Positions 31,629-43,500 of a stretch of 64,000 bases of DNA are shown here, in pieces (positions within the stretch are counted from its first letter, which is position 1; the number at the start of each line of letters is the position of its first letter). A program made the translations under genes and the position numbers. This DNA comes from Blattamonas nauphoetae (lineage: Eukaryota; Preaxostyla; Oxymonadida): the NCBI GenBank assembly GCA_033064195.1, contig JARBJD010000052.1, positions 124,001-188,000 of the forward strand, read 5' to 3'. The notes under the pieces are model-generated. The model saw only the letters and a program-made list of their open reading frames with translations, made no database searches and was not told the origin of the DNA.

Positions 31629-33215
31629 CAGATGTGAGGATGAAGGGTGGAGAGGACGTCGAGAGAGCACATGCATCCATTGCTTTCCTCACTTCACTTC
31701 GATACGGCTTGTTCAAGCTGTCTTCAAGATCATCCAGATACCATTGGCGGAGAAAAAACAGGATCTCGTCAGAGTTCTTTTCGTCCAAAGCAAATGGATG
31801 GAGAGACAGATGAACGACATATTCCTTCGTGTGTGTGTAGAACGCGTGGTAAGTCTCGTCCAGTTCGCTTCGTAATTGATCTGTCGATTCATGCTTCCTC
31901 GGGTCTTCATATTGTCGAATCTTGGAAACATGATCATTCAACATGTCGATGAGTTGTTCGTGGAAAGGGATGTAGTCAGCAGTGAATGGCAGTTTGGAAG
32001 GATCAACAGCATTGACGAAGCTGGGGAACCAACCACTCCAGATGTGCTTCTCAACCGTCAAACTGGTTACGTGATTCATGAAACGATTGAATGCAGTGAG
32101 AACGGTTGCGGCGTGTTGTGGTTGTGTCGGAGTGAATAGTGTCCAGAGTAACTTTATGTCCAATTTCGACGAAGACACGATTCGTCCGCACATTTTGATG
32201 TCAAATTTGTCGTCCGAATCGAATATAAATCTCAGGGAAACTGGGCCAAGAGAAAGGAAGAATGCCACAGCCAGCGTTCCAAAATCGGAGAATTGTGTCC
32301 CCTCGCTCACTCGACCAAGCAGATATTCAAATCCCTTCAACCACAGTTCAACTTTTTTAAGATTGCTCGAGTCTGAGCGAAGACAGAGTTCAGCTTCTTT
32401 GGTCGAAGGAAAACCCAATATAGAGGTCAATTCCTTCACAATATCCGATCGAATTTCTGTGAGAAACCGTTGAATTCCCGGATTATGGGACCAAAAAACG
32501 TCATGAAGCTTGATCTGATCGATTAGGGTCATGTCCGACAGAACGGCGAATCCAGAGCGAGGATCAGGGGGGCAGACAGGAGCAGCAGCGAGAGATCGTA
32601 AATATGTGAGGGATGAATTGAAAAGGGGTATAAATTTTTGAGATAGAAGGGGTTTGGGGCGAGAATACAAGATGCTGGAGGGAAGACAGAGGCTGTGATC
32701 CTTTGAAGATGAACAGTCGAAGAAATGGTCCAGAATTGAGGTGATATGGCGATGGAATTTGATTGTTTTTCCGTTCAATGGTATTTCGTGTGGTTTCAGG
32801 GTCTTGATGAGTTGAGGAATCAGCTCTGTTTCAGCGACCGCAGAATAGAATTTATTTGCGAATGAATTTGTAACCGCAGCGTCCAAGAAGGAGAGAGCAA
32901 TAGTTTGGAGCGTGTCTGAAGGGTGACAAACGAGTTTGACGAGAGCAGACGTAACGTTTCTTTGCCCACACAATTCTTCATACAATAAGGGTTTGAGGAG
33001 CTTGTTGTGGGGGTATCGGCGATATTCGACGTGAAGGGTTGCATATTCCAAGAAACGGGCAGCATGACTCATTTCGGCTTGCGACAGGGGCAAGTCAGTG
33101 TCAATCTGATCGAAGAGCGAGAGACACCCTTCCTGGAGAGCTTCTTGCGAAATCGAATCTTGAAGCACCAATCTCCAATCTGACACTGTGATGGTGGGAA
33201 GAGCTATCTCATGAG

Positions 33216-33736
33216 CAGGCATCTGAGTAGTCCCATCAAAATAGGTAAAACTGGGATCAATTGATGTCAGTGCCTAAATTTGGACTGAGATCAAATTTCA
33301 ACTCTTTTCCTTTGAGATTTTCTCATTATCACTTCATTAATCATGTTCAATTCACTTCTTGTTTTCACATAATGCTCTTCAATATTTCAGACAGCTCTTA
33401 TTTCCCAAAAACACGCACGATCACAATCACCAACACTTCTTTTTTCGATGTATTCCCTTCATTGACTTTAGTCAGTGAGAAAAAACCATCAAAGAAGACA
33501 TAATAACGCATTATCGACTTGTTTTTATAATTATTGTTGTAGAACAAACTGAAACAGCAGCACCCAAAGTTTGCATTTTCATGATCTATGAAGTGACCAT
33601 TTTCCTTTTTACTTTTTTTTCCATTCAAATATCATATATAAGAAGACTTTTTTGAAATGAAAGAAACGAAATGGTATTGTAGGTATTTAGTGGGATCAGA
33701 TCCGACTGGGATCACTGGGATCAAATCAGAAGCCTG
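33216..33736. mobile_element. 521-bp hAT-like MITE
   Basis: Ends read CAGGCATCTGA and, inverted, CAGGCTTCTGA. The palindromic 8-bp target CTCATGAG is present on both sides (33208-33215 and 33737-33744). CAGG-type ends with an 8-bp duplication are typical of hAT elements. Several GGGATCA motifs lie close to both ends, as expected for subterminal transposase sites. No coding capacity is seen. Confidence 0.85.
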
Positions 33737-34042
33737 CTCATGAGCCTCCAGGTGTGATTGTTCCTGAATTGTTTCGATGTTGATTCGCTTTCTTTTCATT
33801 TCAGTTTGTAGAATTCGCTTCGAAATTTGGATATATTGATGATCATTGGCAGTAATTGTGAATATATCACTTGGTGATACGATAACCGAATAATCATTTG
33901 AACAATCGATGACAGATTCATCGATGGTCTGATTCGAAGAATGAATGATTGGAGTGTCTAAAGTCGAAGATTGAAGACCGGCCGTTTGAGTACTTGATCG
34001 TGTCTTGCAGCGCTTCTTCTTCAATTTATGCTTGGGAGGCAT

Positions 34043-34643
34043 TTGAGAAAGATCCACCCCCTTAATTCTTCTTTTGGGTGTCGACATGGAATCGGATTGT
34101 ACAGTCAAGTCCATCTGTTGACGGAGGTGCGAACATCTTCATTGTATCCACAAATCCCGAAAAACATACAAATGATGCTTTTGATTCAGATATTCAAAAA
34201 AGCAGCTCAAACAATACGACTTGTGAGCGAAGTGGCCGTCATTTCGTTTTAGAGGAGATATCCTTCGATATCCCACTGGATTCACGATCTGAAGTCGACC
34301 TCCACATCACCAGACAATGGTTCTGCCTTCGATTGTTGAACTTGCTCGAACGATCTCACTTCAAATCCATCATTCTCAGCAGAAAGAGACACCTGCACGA
34401 ATTCGTTCAAAAATGAAGCCAGACCGCCAGTTTGAGAGAAGAGTGAATTCCTTTTCCAAACACTTTGACCTGTTTATCGTTGACAAACAGGTGGCACGTG
34501 TGTTGAACAAGATCAACTTCAATCATAACTTCATCACCTGTTGTGAAGGCGACAAGATCCTTTCCGTGTTTTTCTGATTGTTTACTGCCTTTTCGGAATA
34601 TTCCGAGATTCTTACTGAAAGGAATGAAGAGAAGAGAGACAAA
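34043..34643. other. Upstream flank of A4 and 3' flank of the ARM-like gene
   Basis: The first 150 bases resemble the family-A spacer (CAAGTCCATCTGTTGACGG, ATTGTATCC). The two genes on either side are both on the minus strand, so the A4 promoter lies here. No further gene is supported. Confidence 0.4.
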
Positions 34644-36763
34644 CTAGTATACAGAAAAGTACAGCGAGGCTGAGTGGACGTGAAAAAAATGAAAACGAGA
34701 CTTGGAGTGTTTGAAAGGGGAAGGCCGGCAGGAATTGAACCATTTGTTGGGTCGAACAATCCGATGACTGTGGAGAATGGGATGAGAGAGAGATGGACAC
34801 ACTGAAACTCGATGTCTGTCGAGTGATGAAAAGAGTTCTGATGGAATGAAGGGAACGAAAACACACAATTGCCAGATGCCCTGAAGAGAAAAAGGAGATT
34901 TTGAAGAAAAAGTGACAAACACTCACGAGAAGATGATCAAATGTCACGCTCGCCCAATCCGAGCCAGGTTTACTTTTTGTGAATTTGTTTCCTGTTTGAG
35001 TCCAGGTGGAGTCGTCGCAGAAGACAGTTCTGAGGATTTGGATGGAACCGAGAAGAGATGAAGGATTCTTTCGGATCGTTTCGATCATCCGCTCCATCTC
35101 CTCTTCTTTCCTCCTTGTCGTCTCCTTCATTTTGTTCATTTCCTCCCTCATTTCGTCCACATCCGATCCGCGAACGGGAAGGCCAGTTTCAGACATCATT
35201 TTGTCGATTTGGAACACTTCCTTGAACACAAGCCCGCAGATGCATCCGGCTGTTGAAATAACTCCCATGTCCATTTCTCTCGTCATGTGCACATCGCTGT
35301 GTTCATCTTCAGCCGTGGTCTCGCTTAACGTGTCATTTTCAGTGGATTTCAGTTCGTCTTTGAGATGTTTCGTCGGAGCGTCTCTTTGTACCACTTCTGT
35401 CAATGCTGCTCGTGCCATCCACACAGCTCGTTGACATCGACTTGGAAAATCCGACCCATCACCTGGCTGCTCCGTCCAGTCAACACTTTCGAGAAGACAG
35501 AGTTCATCCATGCTCACATATCCATCCAGTAACCCTCGTTTTCCTTTCACTGAGGGTTGGTTTTGAGTGGTTGGAGTTGTTTGCAACGATTCTGGATGTT
35601 TATAATTGAGTTCATGTGTGGGAGTCGTCGGCGTTTCTGGTTCGGTCAGTGGGTCTTGCTGGAATCGTACGACTGCCATTTTCAATCCAAATCCAACCTC
35701 GCCCAGCGCAGAAACGATTGCCTTCCGAACCTTGGTGGATTTATGTGTTCGGAGAGTGGCAACCATCCATTCGAGAATTCCGCTTGAGAGAAACTCGTCA
35801 ATCGTGTCATTTGTACACAATCTCTGGGAAATCAGACTATAAATGAGAAAAGGAGATGGAAAACATGCGAGAAACAAACATAACAATGAAGAAGATGATT
35901 GGAAGCTGAGAAAAACAGACCCGACCGCTTCAATGGCCGACTCGGCGATTGAGTTGTTCTCGTTCTTGAAATACAAATGGGTGACAACAATAGACTATTT
36001 GAAGAAAGATCAGTGAAGACCTGAGACAAATTAAGAAGTTGTGGGAACTGTCTCTCAAGCATTGAGTGACCACGATTTGAGACGACAGCGAGGACAGTAT
36101 TGCACAGGACTTGCAGTCCAATCTGACCCAGGAAAGAAGGAAAATATGAACGAGAACATGAATGTGCCGATCAACGACGATTGTTTTATGATTGAAAATG
36201 TTTGAAGAAGGAAGACAGAATCGGGAAAAAGAAATCTCCTGTAATCATATGTCATGATTCTTCATACATGAACTGATTCTGCTGTTGTTTTCCGGAGCTC
36301 CAGTGCGACTGTTCCAAGAATCCCTTCTTCAACAAGCTTTTTTGAAAAGTCTTTCGATGTCGTCGAGTCTGAAACAATCCAATTCAAAATGAATAAGAAA
36401 TGAAGTATTGGCAGAAAAACAAGTTTGCGAGGATTATGTGAACGAAAAAAGGAGATCGATTGAATTGAACGTGGTTCTTTCAGTGATACCTTCCAAACAG
36501 GCAATCACGAGTTCCTTGCATAACCGCACCTTATTCTCGTCATTTTCCGTTTCAAGACGAGTGAGATGTGATCGGATGTTCTCATTCATCTTGGAATCTT
36601 CCTGAACATCAAAAAAAAGACAATAGAATGATGAGTACGAAAAAAGAATAACATGGTTTCTTTCATCGTGAGGCTGTCCGACTGACGATGATTGTTCTTG
36701 AGTGGTGAGCATTGGGGGGTGAAATCGCGAGCCCCAGCTAAATTGTTGTGGTTCGTTGATCAT
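34644..36763 (-). CDS. Multi-exon ARM-repeat-like protein
   Basis: I infer seven exons from frame continuity and GT-AG borders: 36763-36653, 36601-36490, 36368-36268, 36122-36021, 35994-35921, 35836-34927 and 34880-34644. Introns are 51, 121, 145, 26, 84 and 46 nt. The protein starts MINEPQQFSWG. It continues through helical repeats (RLETENDENKVRLCKELVI, VEEGILGTVALELRK, GLQVLCNTVLAVVSN, NNSIAESAIEAVG, TKVRKAIVSALGEVGFG) that fit armadillo/HEAT solenoids. A polar linker and a coiled-coil-like stretch rich in Glu, Met and Lys (VDEMREEMNKMKE) follow. The role is probably protein binding. The 26-nt intron is the least certain part of the model, and the last exon is supported only by an open frame. 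Confidence 0.65.
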
Positions 36764-36961
36764 TCTTGAAACATTCGTCTCCTTTTCAAGAGTTGATTAA
36801 TGTTTTCATTGCTCCGTCTTCATTCATCACTTCAAAGTCTCTCTTTTCTGTCCAAATTGAAGTGAAATTCACCGCTCGTTTCTGAGAGATCCATCCATAG
36901 TTTCTTCTGTTTTGCTCCTCTCTCGTCGCACAGATCTTTTCAGACGCCTGAAGGGTAATTC

Positions 36962-37996
36962 ATGGCTAATGTTGCAGTAGAGTCTCCTTTATTCGTCAGT
37001 TCTGATCCCCTGTTGTGCAACCACATCCTTCAACAACACCAACTCGTCAGTTTCGAGTCCGCTTCATCTTCATCAACTACACTCTCGATCAACAGTCTCG
37101 CCACAAAACTCATCGCAGGGGAGATCTTTTCATCCCCAGAGATCGATATTTTCCTTGATACTATCACCACAGTCTCGAGATCTCAAATCAAGCATCTCGT
37201 GGAAACACTCATCTTAACACCCCACGGTGTATCTGGGCCTATTCGCACAATCCTTCACCGGATACTCTCTGAGAATGACCCCAGAATCAATTTCATTGCA
37301 GCATCAGCCTTGGAACACCTTTCGAAATCAACAACTCAGAATGCATTTCTCACTCTTGAAACTGACATTATCAGACTCATTTTCTCGTCGGTTCAACCTT
37401 TTCCCGAGCTCACCACAAATTGTGAGTTTCATACCACCCTGTTATCATCATTGGCAGCCCTCGTCAAGATCTCAAATTCTACACATCTTGATCATCTTCC
37501 CATTAAGTCCGACGACAAACGAAAATGGGTGCGGGATGCTGTGTTTGACAAAGTACTCGATCCAGCACAGCCCTACCTCAGCTGGCTCTCTCACAAGATG
37601 AACCAAAATGCGGACCATCGCATCGCCGTCAGACTATCGGCATTTGTCTCCCACATTTTACATTCCTCTGGTTTTCACGAGCCCACATTGAATATGTTTC
37701 GGAGCGGTCATTTGGGATTTTCTTTGGGCAGCCTGATTTGCGAGACTGATCCTGTAGACTCGATCCCCCCACAACTCTGCGCACTACTCTCGGCACTCAT
37801 GTGTTGGAGAGATGCCGACCCAAAGGTATTCCAACGTGGAAGGGAAGCTTATTCCAGCTTAGTCGAGGAAGGAGCGGATGATCAAATCACACTTTTGAAC
37901 TCCAACCGCACAGGTCGCTGTGTTGGAAGTTTGACTGTGATTGTCAATGCTCTCGGCGGGAATCTTGAGCGTGTGACATACAACAATGTTTTTTAG
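36962..37996 (+). CDS. HEAT/ARM-like single-exon protein B4
   Basis: Uninterrupted frame of 344 residues from MANVAVESPL. It is distantly similar in layout to family B: an N-terminal leader, helical pairs (IRTILHRILSENDPRINFIA, TTLLSSLAALVKISN), a DKVLDPAQPYLSWL segment corresponding to the VLAPSEKYI.HLC motif of B1 and B2, and a short tail. It looks like an alpha-solenoid protein of unknown function. It diverges from the ARM-like gene upstream, with about 200 bp between their starts. No signal peptide or membrane helix is seen. Confidence 0.72.
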   Translation: MANVAVESPLFVSSDPLLCNHILQQHQLVSFESASSSSTTLSINSLATKLIAGEIFSSPEIDIFLDTITTVSRSQIKHLVETLILTPHGVSGPIRTILHRILSENDPRINFIAASALEHLSKSTTQNAFLTLETDIIRLIFSSVQPFPELTTNCEFHTTLLSSLAALVKISNSTHLDHLPIKSDDKRKWVRDAVFDKVLDPAQPYLSWLSHKMNQNADHRIAVRLSAFVSHILHSSGFHEPTLNMFRSGHLGFSLGSLICETDPVDSIPPQLCALLSALMCWRDADPKVFQRGREAYSSLVEEGADDQITLLNSNRTGRCVGSLTVIVNALGGNLERVTYNNVF

Positions 37997-38379
37997 GTTT
38001 TTCTGTTGTGGCTAACTATACAATTGCCAATTCATCTTGAATGTTCCCTTTCTTGTTTCGCTTTAGACAAACTCTGCCAAACCGTGTACACTGACATGCA
38101 TCACTCGATAACCTACACTATGCATTCGTAAGACGAATCTGTTGAAGGATCACAACGATGGAACAAAATATGGGAGAATCCATCGAGTTGTGGAGAACAA
38201 CACGCTGTGGATTCTGTTCCAACCAAAGCACGAAAAGTGGATTCCTCGTTGGTAGGGCGAGTGTCAGCACGATTAGGTAGGTATTTACCATCGAAATGAA
38301 GACAAACAATGGATCAAGATATCCCATTTTGCCACATCATGGCTTTTAGAAACAGCCTTGTTTTTCTGTGACGTTGCCT
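37997..38379. other. Gene-free spacer before tRNA-Ser
   Basis: No coding frame, repeat or RNA gene could be supported in this stretch. Confidence 0.35.
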
Positions 38380-38461
38380 GCACTGATGGCCGAGTGGTTA
38401 AGGCGATGGACTTGAAATCCATTGGGGTTTCCCCGCGTAGGTTCAAATCCTGCTCAGTGCG
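38380..38461 (+). tRNA. tRNA-Ser(UGA)
   Basis: Complete cloverleaf with a 7-bp acceptor (GCACTGA with TCAGTGC, all paired), the A-box sequence TGGCCGAGTGG, anticodon arm ATGGA-CTTGAAA-TCCAT with anticodon TGA at 38413-38415, a long paired variable arm (GGGG with CCCC) as in class II tRNAs, and a T-arm with GGTTCAAATCC. The discriminator base is G, as expected for serine. It reads UCA codons. No intron is present. A TTTT run at 38465-38468 and a second T run just after should end pol III transcription. Confidence 0.95.
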
Positions 38462-38895
38462 TTCTTTTGTTTTTTCAGGGTTGAGGTCAAGATCTGAGTT
38501 GTTTTTTGTTAATTCCGCACATTTTGACATCTCGTATGCTGACGAGAGAAGTAAAAGTTCTGATCTGCAACGAGGAGAAGCCTGGGATCTTCACTCGAAT
38601 CCCTTCTCCGATCTGCCTCGCAATCACCACGGGATTCCGTTCCGAGAAGCAATCAGTTGAGGTGTTGTGGCTGAAGCGGATGTAAAACCGGATTCTGTCA
38701 AAATGACATCATCTTGTGATGAACACTGTTTTTCTTCACTTCATTGTTCGCATTCTTTTCTGTTCACTCATTCTCACGTCGAGACGTTCCATCGTCGTGT
38801 TTGACACTCTTCCACGTTCTTTGGAACGAAGTTGACTCCCCCTCTGTACTGAAGCTATTCTTGGGTATATCATTCCATTGTTGAGATTGTCAAGT
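38462..38895. other. Spacer between tRNA-Ser and the next TIR element
   Basis: Apart from the terminator at its left edge, nothing could be assigned here. Confidence 0.3.
38465..38475 (+). terminator. Pol III T-run terminator of tRNA-Ser
   Basis: TTTT, one G, then TTTTTT follow the tRNA 3' end within 4 bases, the usual signal for RNA polymerase III release. Confidence 0.75.
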
Positions 38896-40475
38896 GAGAG
38901 CGTATGGGTGCAACTGACTTAGACATTAACACCAACCACATTAATTTCATTGAACATAAAAAACAAGATACCGAGAGTGAAATGAGAAAAGGACTCTTAT
39001 CCGAGAAGAAAACAGACAAAGATCCTTTCACTGTTTTTTCCATTTTTGTGGTCAATCAGAACTTCAATGTCTTTATTGTGTTGTATTCTTCTTGAATTGG
39101 TTCTCTTGCGACATCTCACTCTTTTCCGAGCTGATATTAAGTGAGAAGCGGTGTATCATGGCGATGATCCTTTCCGTCCTCTTTCTTTCGTGCAAATTTT
39201 ATTTCAGGGCTACATCGATTTTGAACTGTTGTGGATGATGTCGGGGATGTATACGTATCTGAATCATCACTTTTGAATCGAGGTAAATCGTGAACGAGTC
39301 CAATCGAAGGAGATATGCCATCAATTCTGTCAATACTGTCTGATTCTGACGAAATGAAACTCAAAAAAAGACAGACGTGATCCATTGACATGGTTATTGT
39401 CATTTTTTTCTGTTCGAGCAGGAATTGTTGATTTCTCTTGAGAACTTGGTCAGATCATTGTGAGATAGATTGTCCTAGTTTGGTCTTCTATTCTTTGTCA
39501 TTCTGGAAAATTTTTGAAAGATTCATCAAATATCTTCTTTTTAGATCCGGACAGAATAAATTGACGACTGGTGGGTGATGATCTTGATCGTGAGAGTTGC
39601 TTGAAAAGATTTCGAATGATGTCCGGACCATTGCTATCAATCGATTCCATCGAATCGTCTGAGCTTCGGGTATATTGAAGATAAATGTCCGAACTTGCTA
39701 TTGAAGAATCTTGATCAAGTTTGATGGAGCCATCAACGAGAGACGTGACGCAAAACAGAAATGGTTCGATTGTTTCGAAAAGACGTTCACCTGATCATAA
39801 AGATTAAACCAAAAATGAACAAAAACCATCTCATATGGATTGAAAGATACCCTCCAACGTCATGTACTATTTTTCAGAACGGTAAACTGATTGTTTTCGG
39901 AAGTAAATCATGAATTTGCTCGTGGACTTATGTTGTCTTTCAGACTGGACTTTATTGAAGATATCGTTTGATAAATCTGGTGTCCTTCAGAATATAGATG
40001 AAAATAATACGACAAACAGGGAAATCGAACGATCGGTGTGGAGAATGTGATGCAATCCAGTGGATCCATTCGCTGAACTCCGATTTAGGGGATGCTGATG
40101 AGTTTATATTGATGTTCGATTCATATCCGCTAATGTGTCATGATTTCCCGAAATGAAAAGAGAGTTTCATGTCCTGAACACGACAAGGATCTGCGTTTGA
40201 ACTTCTTCGTGATGTTCGTGCCATTCCAGTGTGATGGTTGAAAAAGTGCTCTTATGTCATTGGGTTATGCTGTGATACTTCATAAAAATGCGACGGTCAA
40301 TCTGTATTCGTGCTGAGTTGGGAAGAAACGTCCGGATCATGTCGATACCATATTTCAGTTTTCTTCTCGGATAAGAGTCCTTTTCTCATTTCACTCTCGG
40401 TATATTGTTTTTTATGTTCAATGAAATTAATGTGGTTGGTGTTCATGTCTAAGTCGGTTGCACCCATACGCTCTC
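38896..40475. mobile_element. 1.58-kb non-autonomous element with about 118-bp inverted ends
   Basis: Ends begin GAGAGCGTATGGGTGCAAC. The left (38896-39013) and right (40475-40358) arms are inverted copies with only a few differences. AAGT lies on both sides (38892-38895 and 40476-40479), suggesting a 4-bp target duplication, though the base-level border is less certain than for the elements inside genes. No transposase is seen. The interior contains coding-like minus-strand sequence. It sits about 50 bp upstream of the beta-helix gene at 40524, so it may affect that promoter. Confidence 0.75.
39505..39794 (-). pseudogene. Coding-like remnant with a splice-site-like border inside the TIR element
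   Basis: The minus-strand frame has no ATG but is open from about 39789 to a TGA near 39508. It encodes about 95 residues with a natural look: ERLFETIEPFLFCVTSLVDG, then SSDDSMESIDSNGPDIIRN and SGSKKKIFDESF. It is preceded by a pyrimidine-rich tract ending ATGATCAG, and a GTATCT donor-like site lies about 60 bp further upstream. I read it as an exon of a host gene caught in the element. The source gene is not recognised. Confidence 0.4.
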
Positions 40476-40523
40476 AAGTAGATCAAGCGCATTATTAGTC
40501 AAGTTTGACAATCAACGATTTCC

Positions 40524-43500
40524 ATGACGGTTCTCCTCCTTGTCGTTCTCAACGCAGTCGCAATGGACTCCTCCCTAAATTCCTTTTACTCTTTGTTTGA
40601 TCCACGTCATAGTCTTTCTTCCGAGTCAAAGCGCTTCGACATCAATTCTTCGTTAGTCGCAAGCAATGTCGAGTTGCATGACCAAATCATCACACTGTCT
40701 GGATCTTTATTTGCTCGTCTTATCTCCGATGTCAAATCCTCCTTTATGTTCAATCTTCGAAACTCGACGTTCATTTCGAACAATCTTGGTTTTCACACGC
40801 GTTGTAATCAACAAATTGCGTTGATTTCGTCAGACAGCCATCTCTTGCTGCACCTCTGTTCAATTTGTCTGGAGCCGTCGATGACCCCCACCTTCATCTC
40901 AAATGGGGGCTCGCTGACACTTTCGTCGATCCGTTTGGACATCCTCAGCAATACGGCTCTTGTTGCTCCTCTGATCTCGTCTCCGCAAAATGGATCGCGG
41001 GCATTACTTTCTGGTTTTAATTTCGAATCCCTATCGCTTGATCTGAACACCCCGTTCTTGCTGTCTGGCCCGTCTTCCACCGTCCACCTCTCGTCCTCCC
41101 GATTCCGAAATATCACCACATCTCTTCTTTCCAACACACCCTCCCGTCAACACTGCCGAAATACAAGCTCGTCTGTGGTTGTTGTGGCGACGACGTTCGA
41201 ACACTCCGAAATGCCCTGCCAAGGCGCCCTGACCGACTTCGACCGCGCAGAGTCACTCCTCGTCCTGAACTCCTCCTTCCTTCATCTCAGAAACGGGGAC
41301 ACACACAATGACCGAATCACTCTCTCTTCGACAGCGACATACACCAACGATGTCTTCATCGACGTTTCACAGACAGACCGCGGTTCTGGCGCCGCAATTT
41401 GCATCACAACAGGAACACTCACGCTGGAGAGATGCCGTTTTGAGGACCTGTCGTCGGGAACATCTGGCGAGGGAGGGGCCGTGTTCAGTTCGGGCGACGA
41501 GGTGAAGGCTGACCGCTGCGTGTTCCGAAACTGCAGAGGACGGAATGGAGGAGCGATATTCTGCAAAACGTACACGAAACTCACTGTTCTCGCATCGCAG
41601 TTCGAGAAGTGTTCTTCCACCATCGAGTACTTCTTAGAAGATTACAGTGGTGATAGCAGCAACACAACACATCAAGCGAATGGAGGTGGAGGAGCGCTGT
41701 TCATCCATCTCAAAGAAGAGCATTGCATTGTGGATTCTCTCTTCCAGGACTGCACTGCTCCTTCCTTCGGCGGAGGAATATTCATCGACAACGCTGACAA
41801 TCCGCAAATTCTGCCCGATTATTTCAGACTCGCGTTTTGTTTGTTCATTGGCACGAAAGGTTTGTTGTGTTTGTGCTTTTGAGTTCACTTTCGACTGCAA
41901 TTCTGGGCAACCCTTCCCTTCTTCACTGTTGAACTCTTCTCTCTCCTTTATTTCCACTTTCCAACCTCATCCATCATCTTCTCTCTTTTCTCTTCAGTGA
42001 ATGAAACTACCGGCTCCAGTAACTCTGGTGGTCATATCGTATTTGTTAAAGTTGGCACAATCATGGACTATCAATATGATGACTCAACGATTTCATCCTT
42101 CTTCAAAGCACAAAACACTGATTCCTCATTGCGAGTCGAGAGCTTGGTGACAGACTCTCCAAGTCGAGAGACGCACAACTTCCGAATTGGACGGATTTCT
42201 CTCCAAAACTTGGACAAAGCATTCCTCCCCATGAATTGTCACGTTTCAACGACCGGTGCTGATTCTGCCACGTGTGGAGGACAACTAAGTCCGTGTCGAA
42301 CCGTCTCCAACGCCGGCCATTACATCAGAACAGGATACACGATCGTCATCGCAGAAGGCGAGTACAAGACGCAGGACTCCAACGTCGAGAATCATGTCTT
42401 CGTGGCCTCTCGCGAAATCACATTCGAAGGACAAGGCCAGCGCGAAGGCAGCGCGGGAACGAAAGTGGAGTTCACGTCGCCAGCTTACAACGCTGCGATC
42501 TTCGTGACGACAGGCACAGCGACTCTCTCCGAAATGACAGTGCAGCTGTCAGCGTTGAGTTCGGATGAGTGGAATCTGGTTGAGGTGGATGGAGGAGGAT
42601 CAGTGGAGATCGACAGCTGTGCTCTGGTCGGCACAGGAACTGAACAGAACGGGCGATTGGTGAGTGTTGTGAGTGGCTCGCTCACTGTGACTCAGTCGAG
42701 CTTCAGCGACATCCTCTCCAACCTCGACAAAGGCGCAGCGATCTCCGCATCTGTGTCGAGCTCGTCTTCTGTCTCGATCTCGTCGTCGTCATTCACGAGC
42801 TGCAAGCTGAGCGATGGAAGTGGAGTTGGAGGAGCGATCCATCTCTTCCTCGAAGCAGACACCGCCGACTTCCTCCTCTCCGATCTCCACTTCACATCCA
42901 ACGAAGCCACCAACGCGAAAGACGTGTTCATCTCGGCTGCCGACCTGTCGCTGGACAAGAAGGTTCTGACATCAGCCAAATTCGCGATCGAGTGGGAGGA
43001 CAACACTGTTGACAATGCTCGCTTCAGATGCGAGTCGAGAGGAGGCGATTACGGCATCGCTGAAGTCGGCATTCCGGAATACCTCGTCCAGCTGAAGATG
43101 GTGTTTGTGGATGCCACACAACCGAACGACGCAGCTGGCTGTGGAAAGGCCCCCAATCCGTGCCAGTCGATCCGCGGAGCAGCCAATCAGCAGACAAACA
43201 CAGAATTGAACGGGCACTTTGTGGTTGTGGTTGGAGCTGGTCTTTTGAAGGGCGACGTGACAGTCAAATCTTCCTCGTTCCGCCCAAATACAGACACTGG
43301 CTCAGCCGCCATCCAACTCGAAGCAGAATATTCACTGAGCTGTTCAGGAAGTGTGGAGTTCACAAGAATGGATTTCACGTTCACTCAGAATGTGGTCTCG
43401 CAGACGAAAACACTTCTGAATCTGACAAGTGGGAATCTGGTTCTGACTGAATGCACGTTCAAGTCACACACAAGTGGAACTCGAATCAAAGCAAATCAGC

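Larger units (their letters stand above)
29508..34042 (-). pseudogene. Family-A gene A4, split by a MULE-like and a hAT-like element
   Basis: The start ATG is at 34042 (MPPKHKLKKK). Parts are 34042-33737, 33215-31629 and 30438-29508. A 521-bp hAT-like MITE splits the region after HLEAHE, and a 1190-bp element splits it at ILTSE before LVCPLTNDE. Removal of either element with one target copy restores the frame by comparison with A3. In addition an in-frame TAG at about 29877-29879 lies between SWRKT and NCKEQF, where A2 has sense codons. A4 is therefore disabled three times and is the most decayed copy. It also has a short acidic insert near the C-terminus (ENDVDDVE) absent from A3. Confidence 0.83.
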
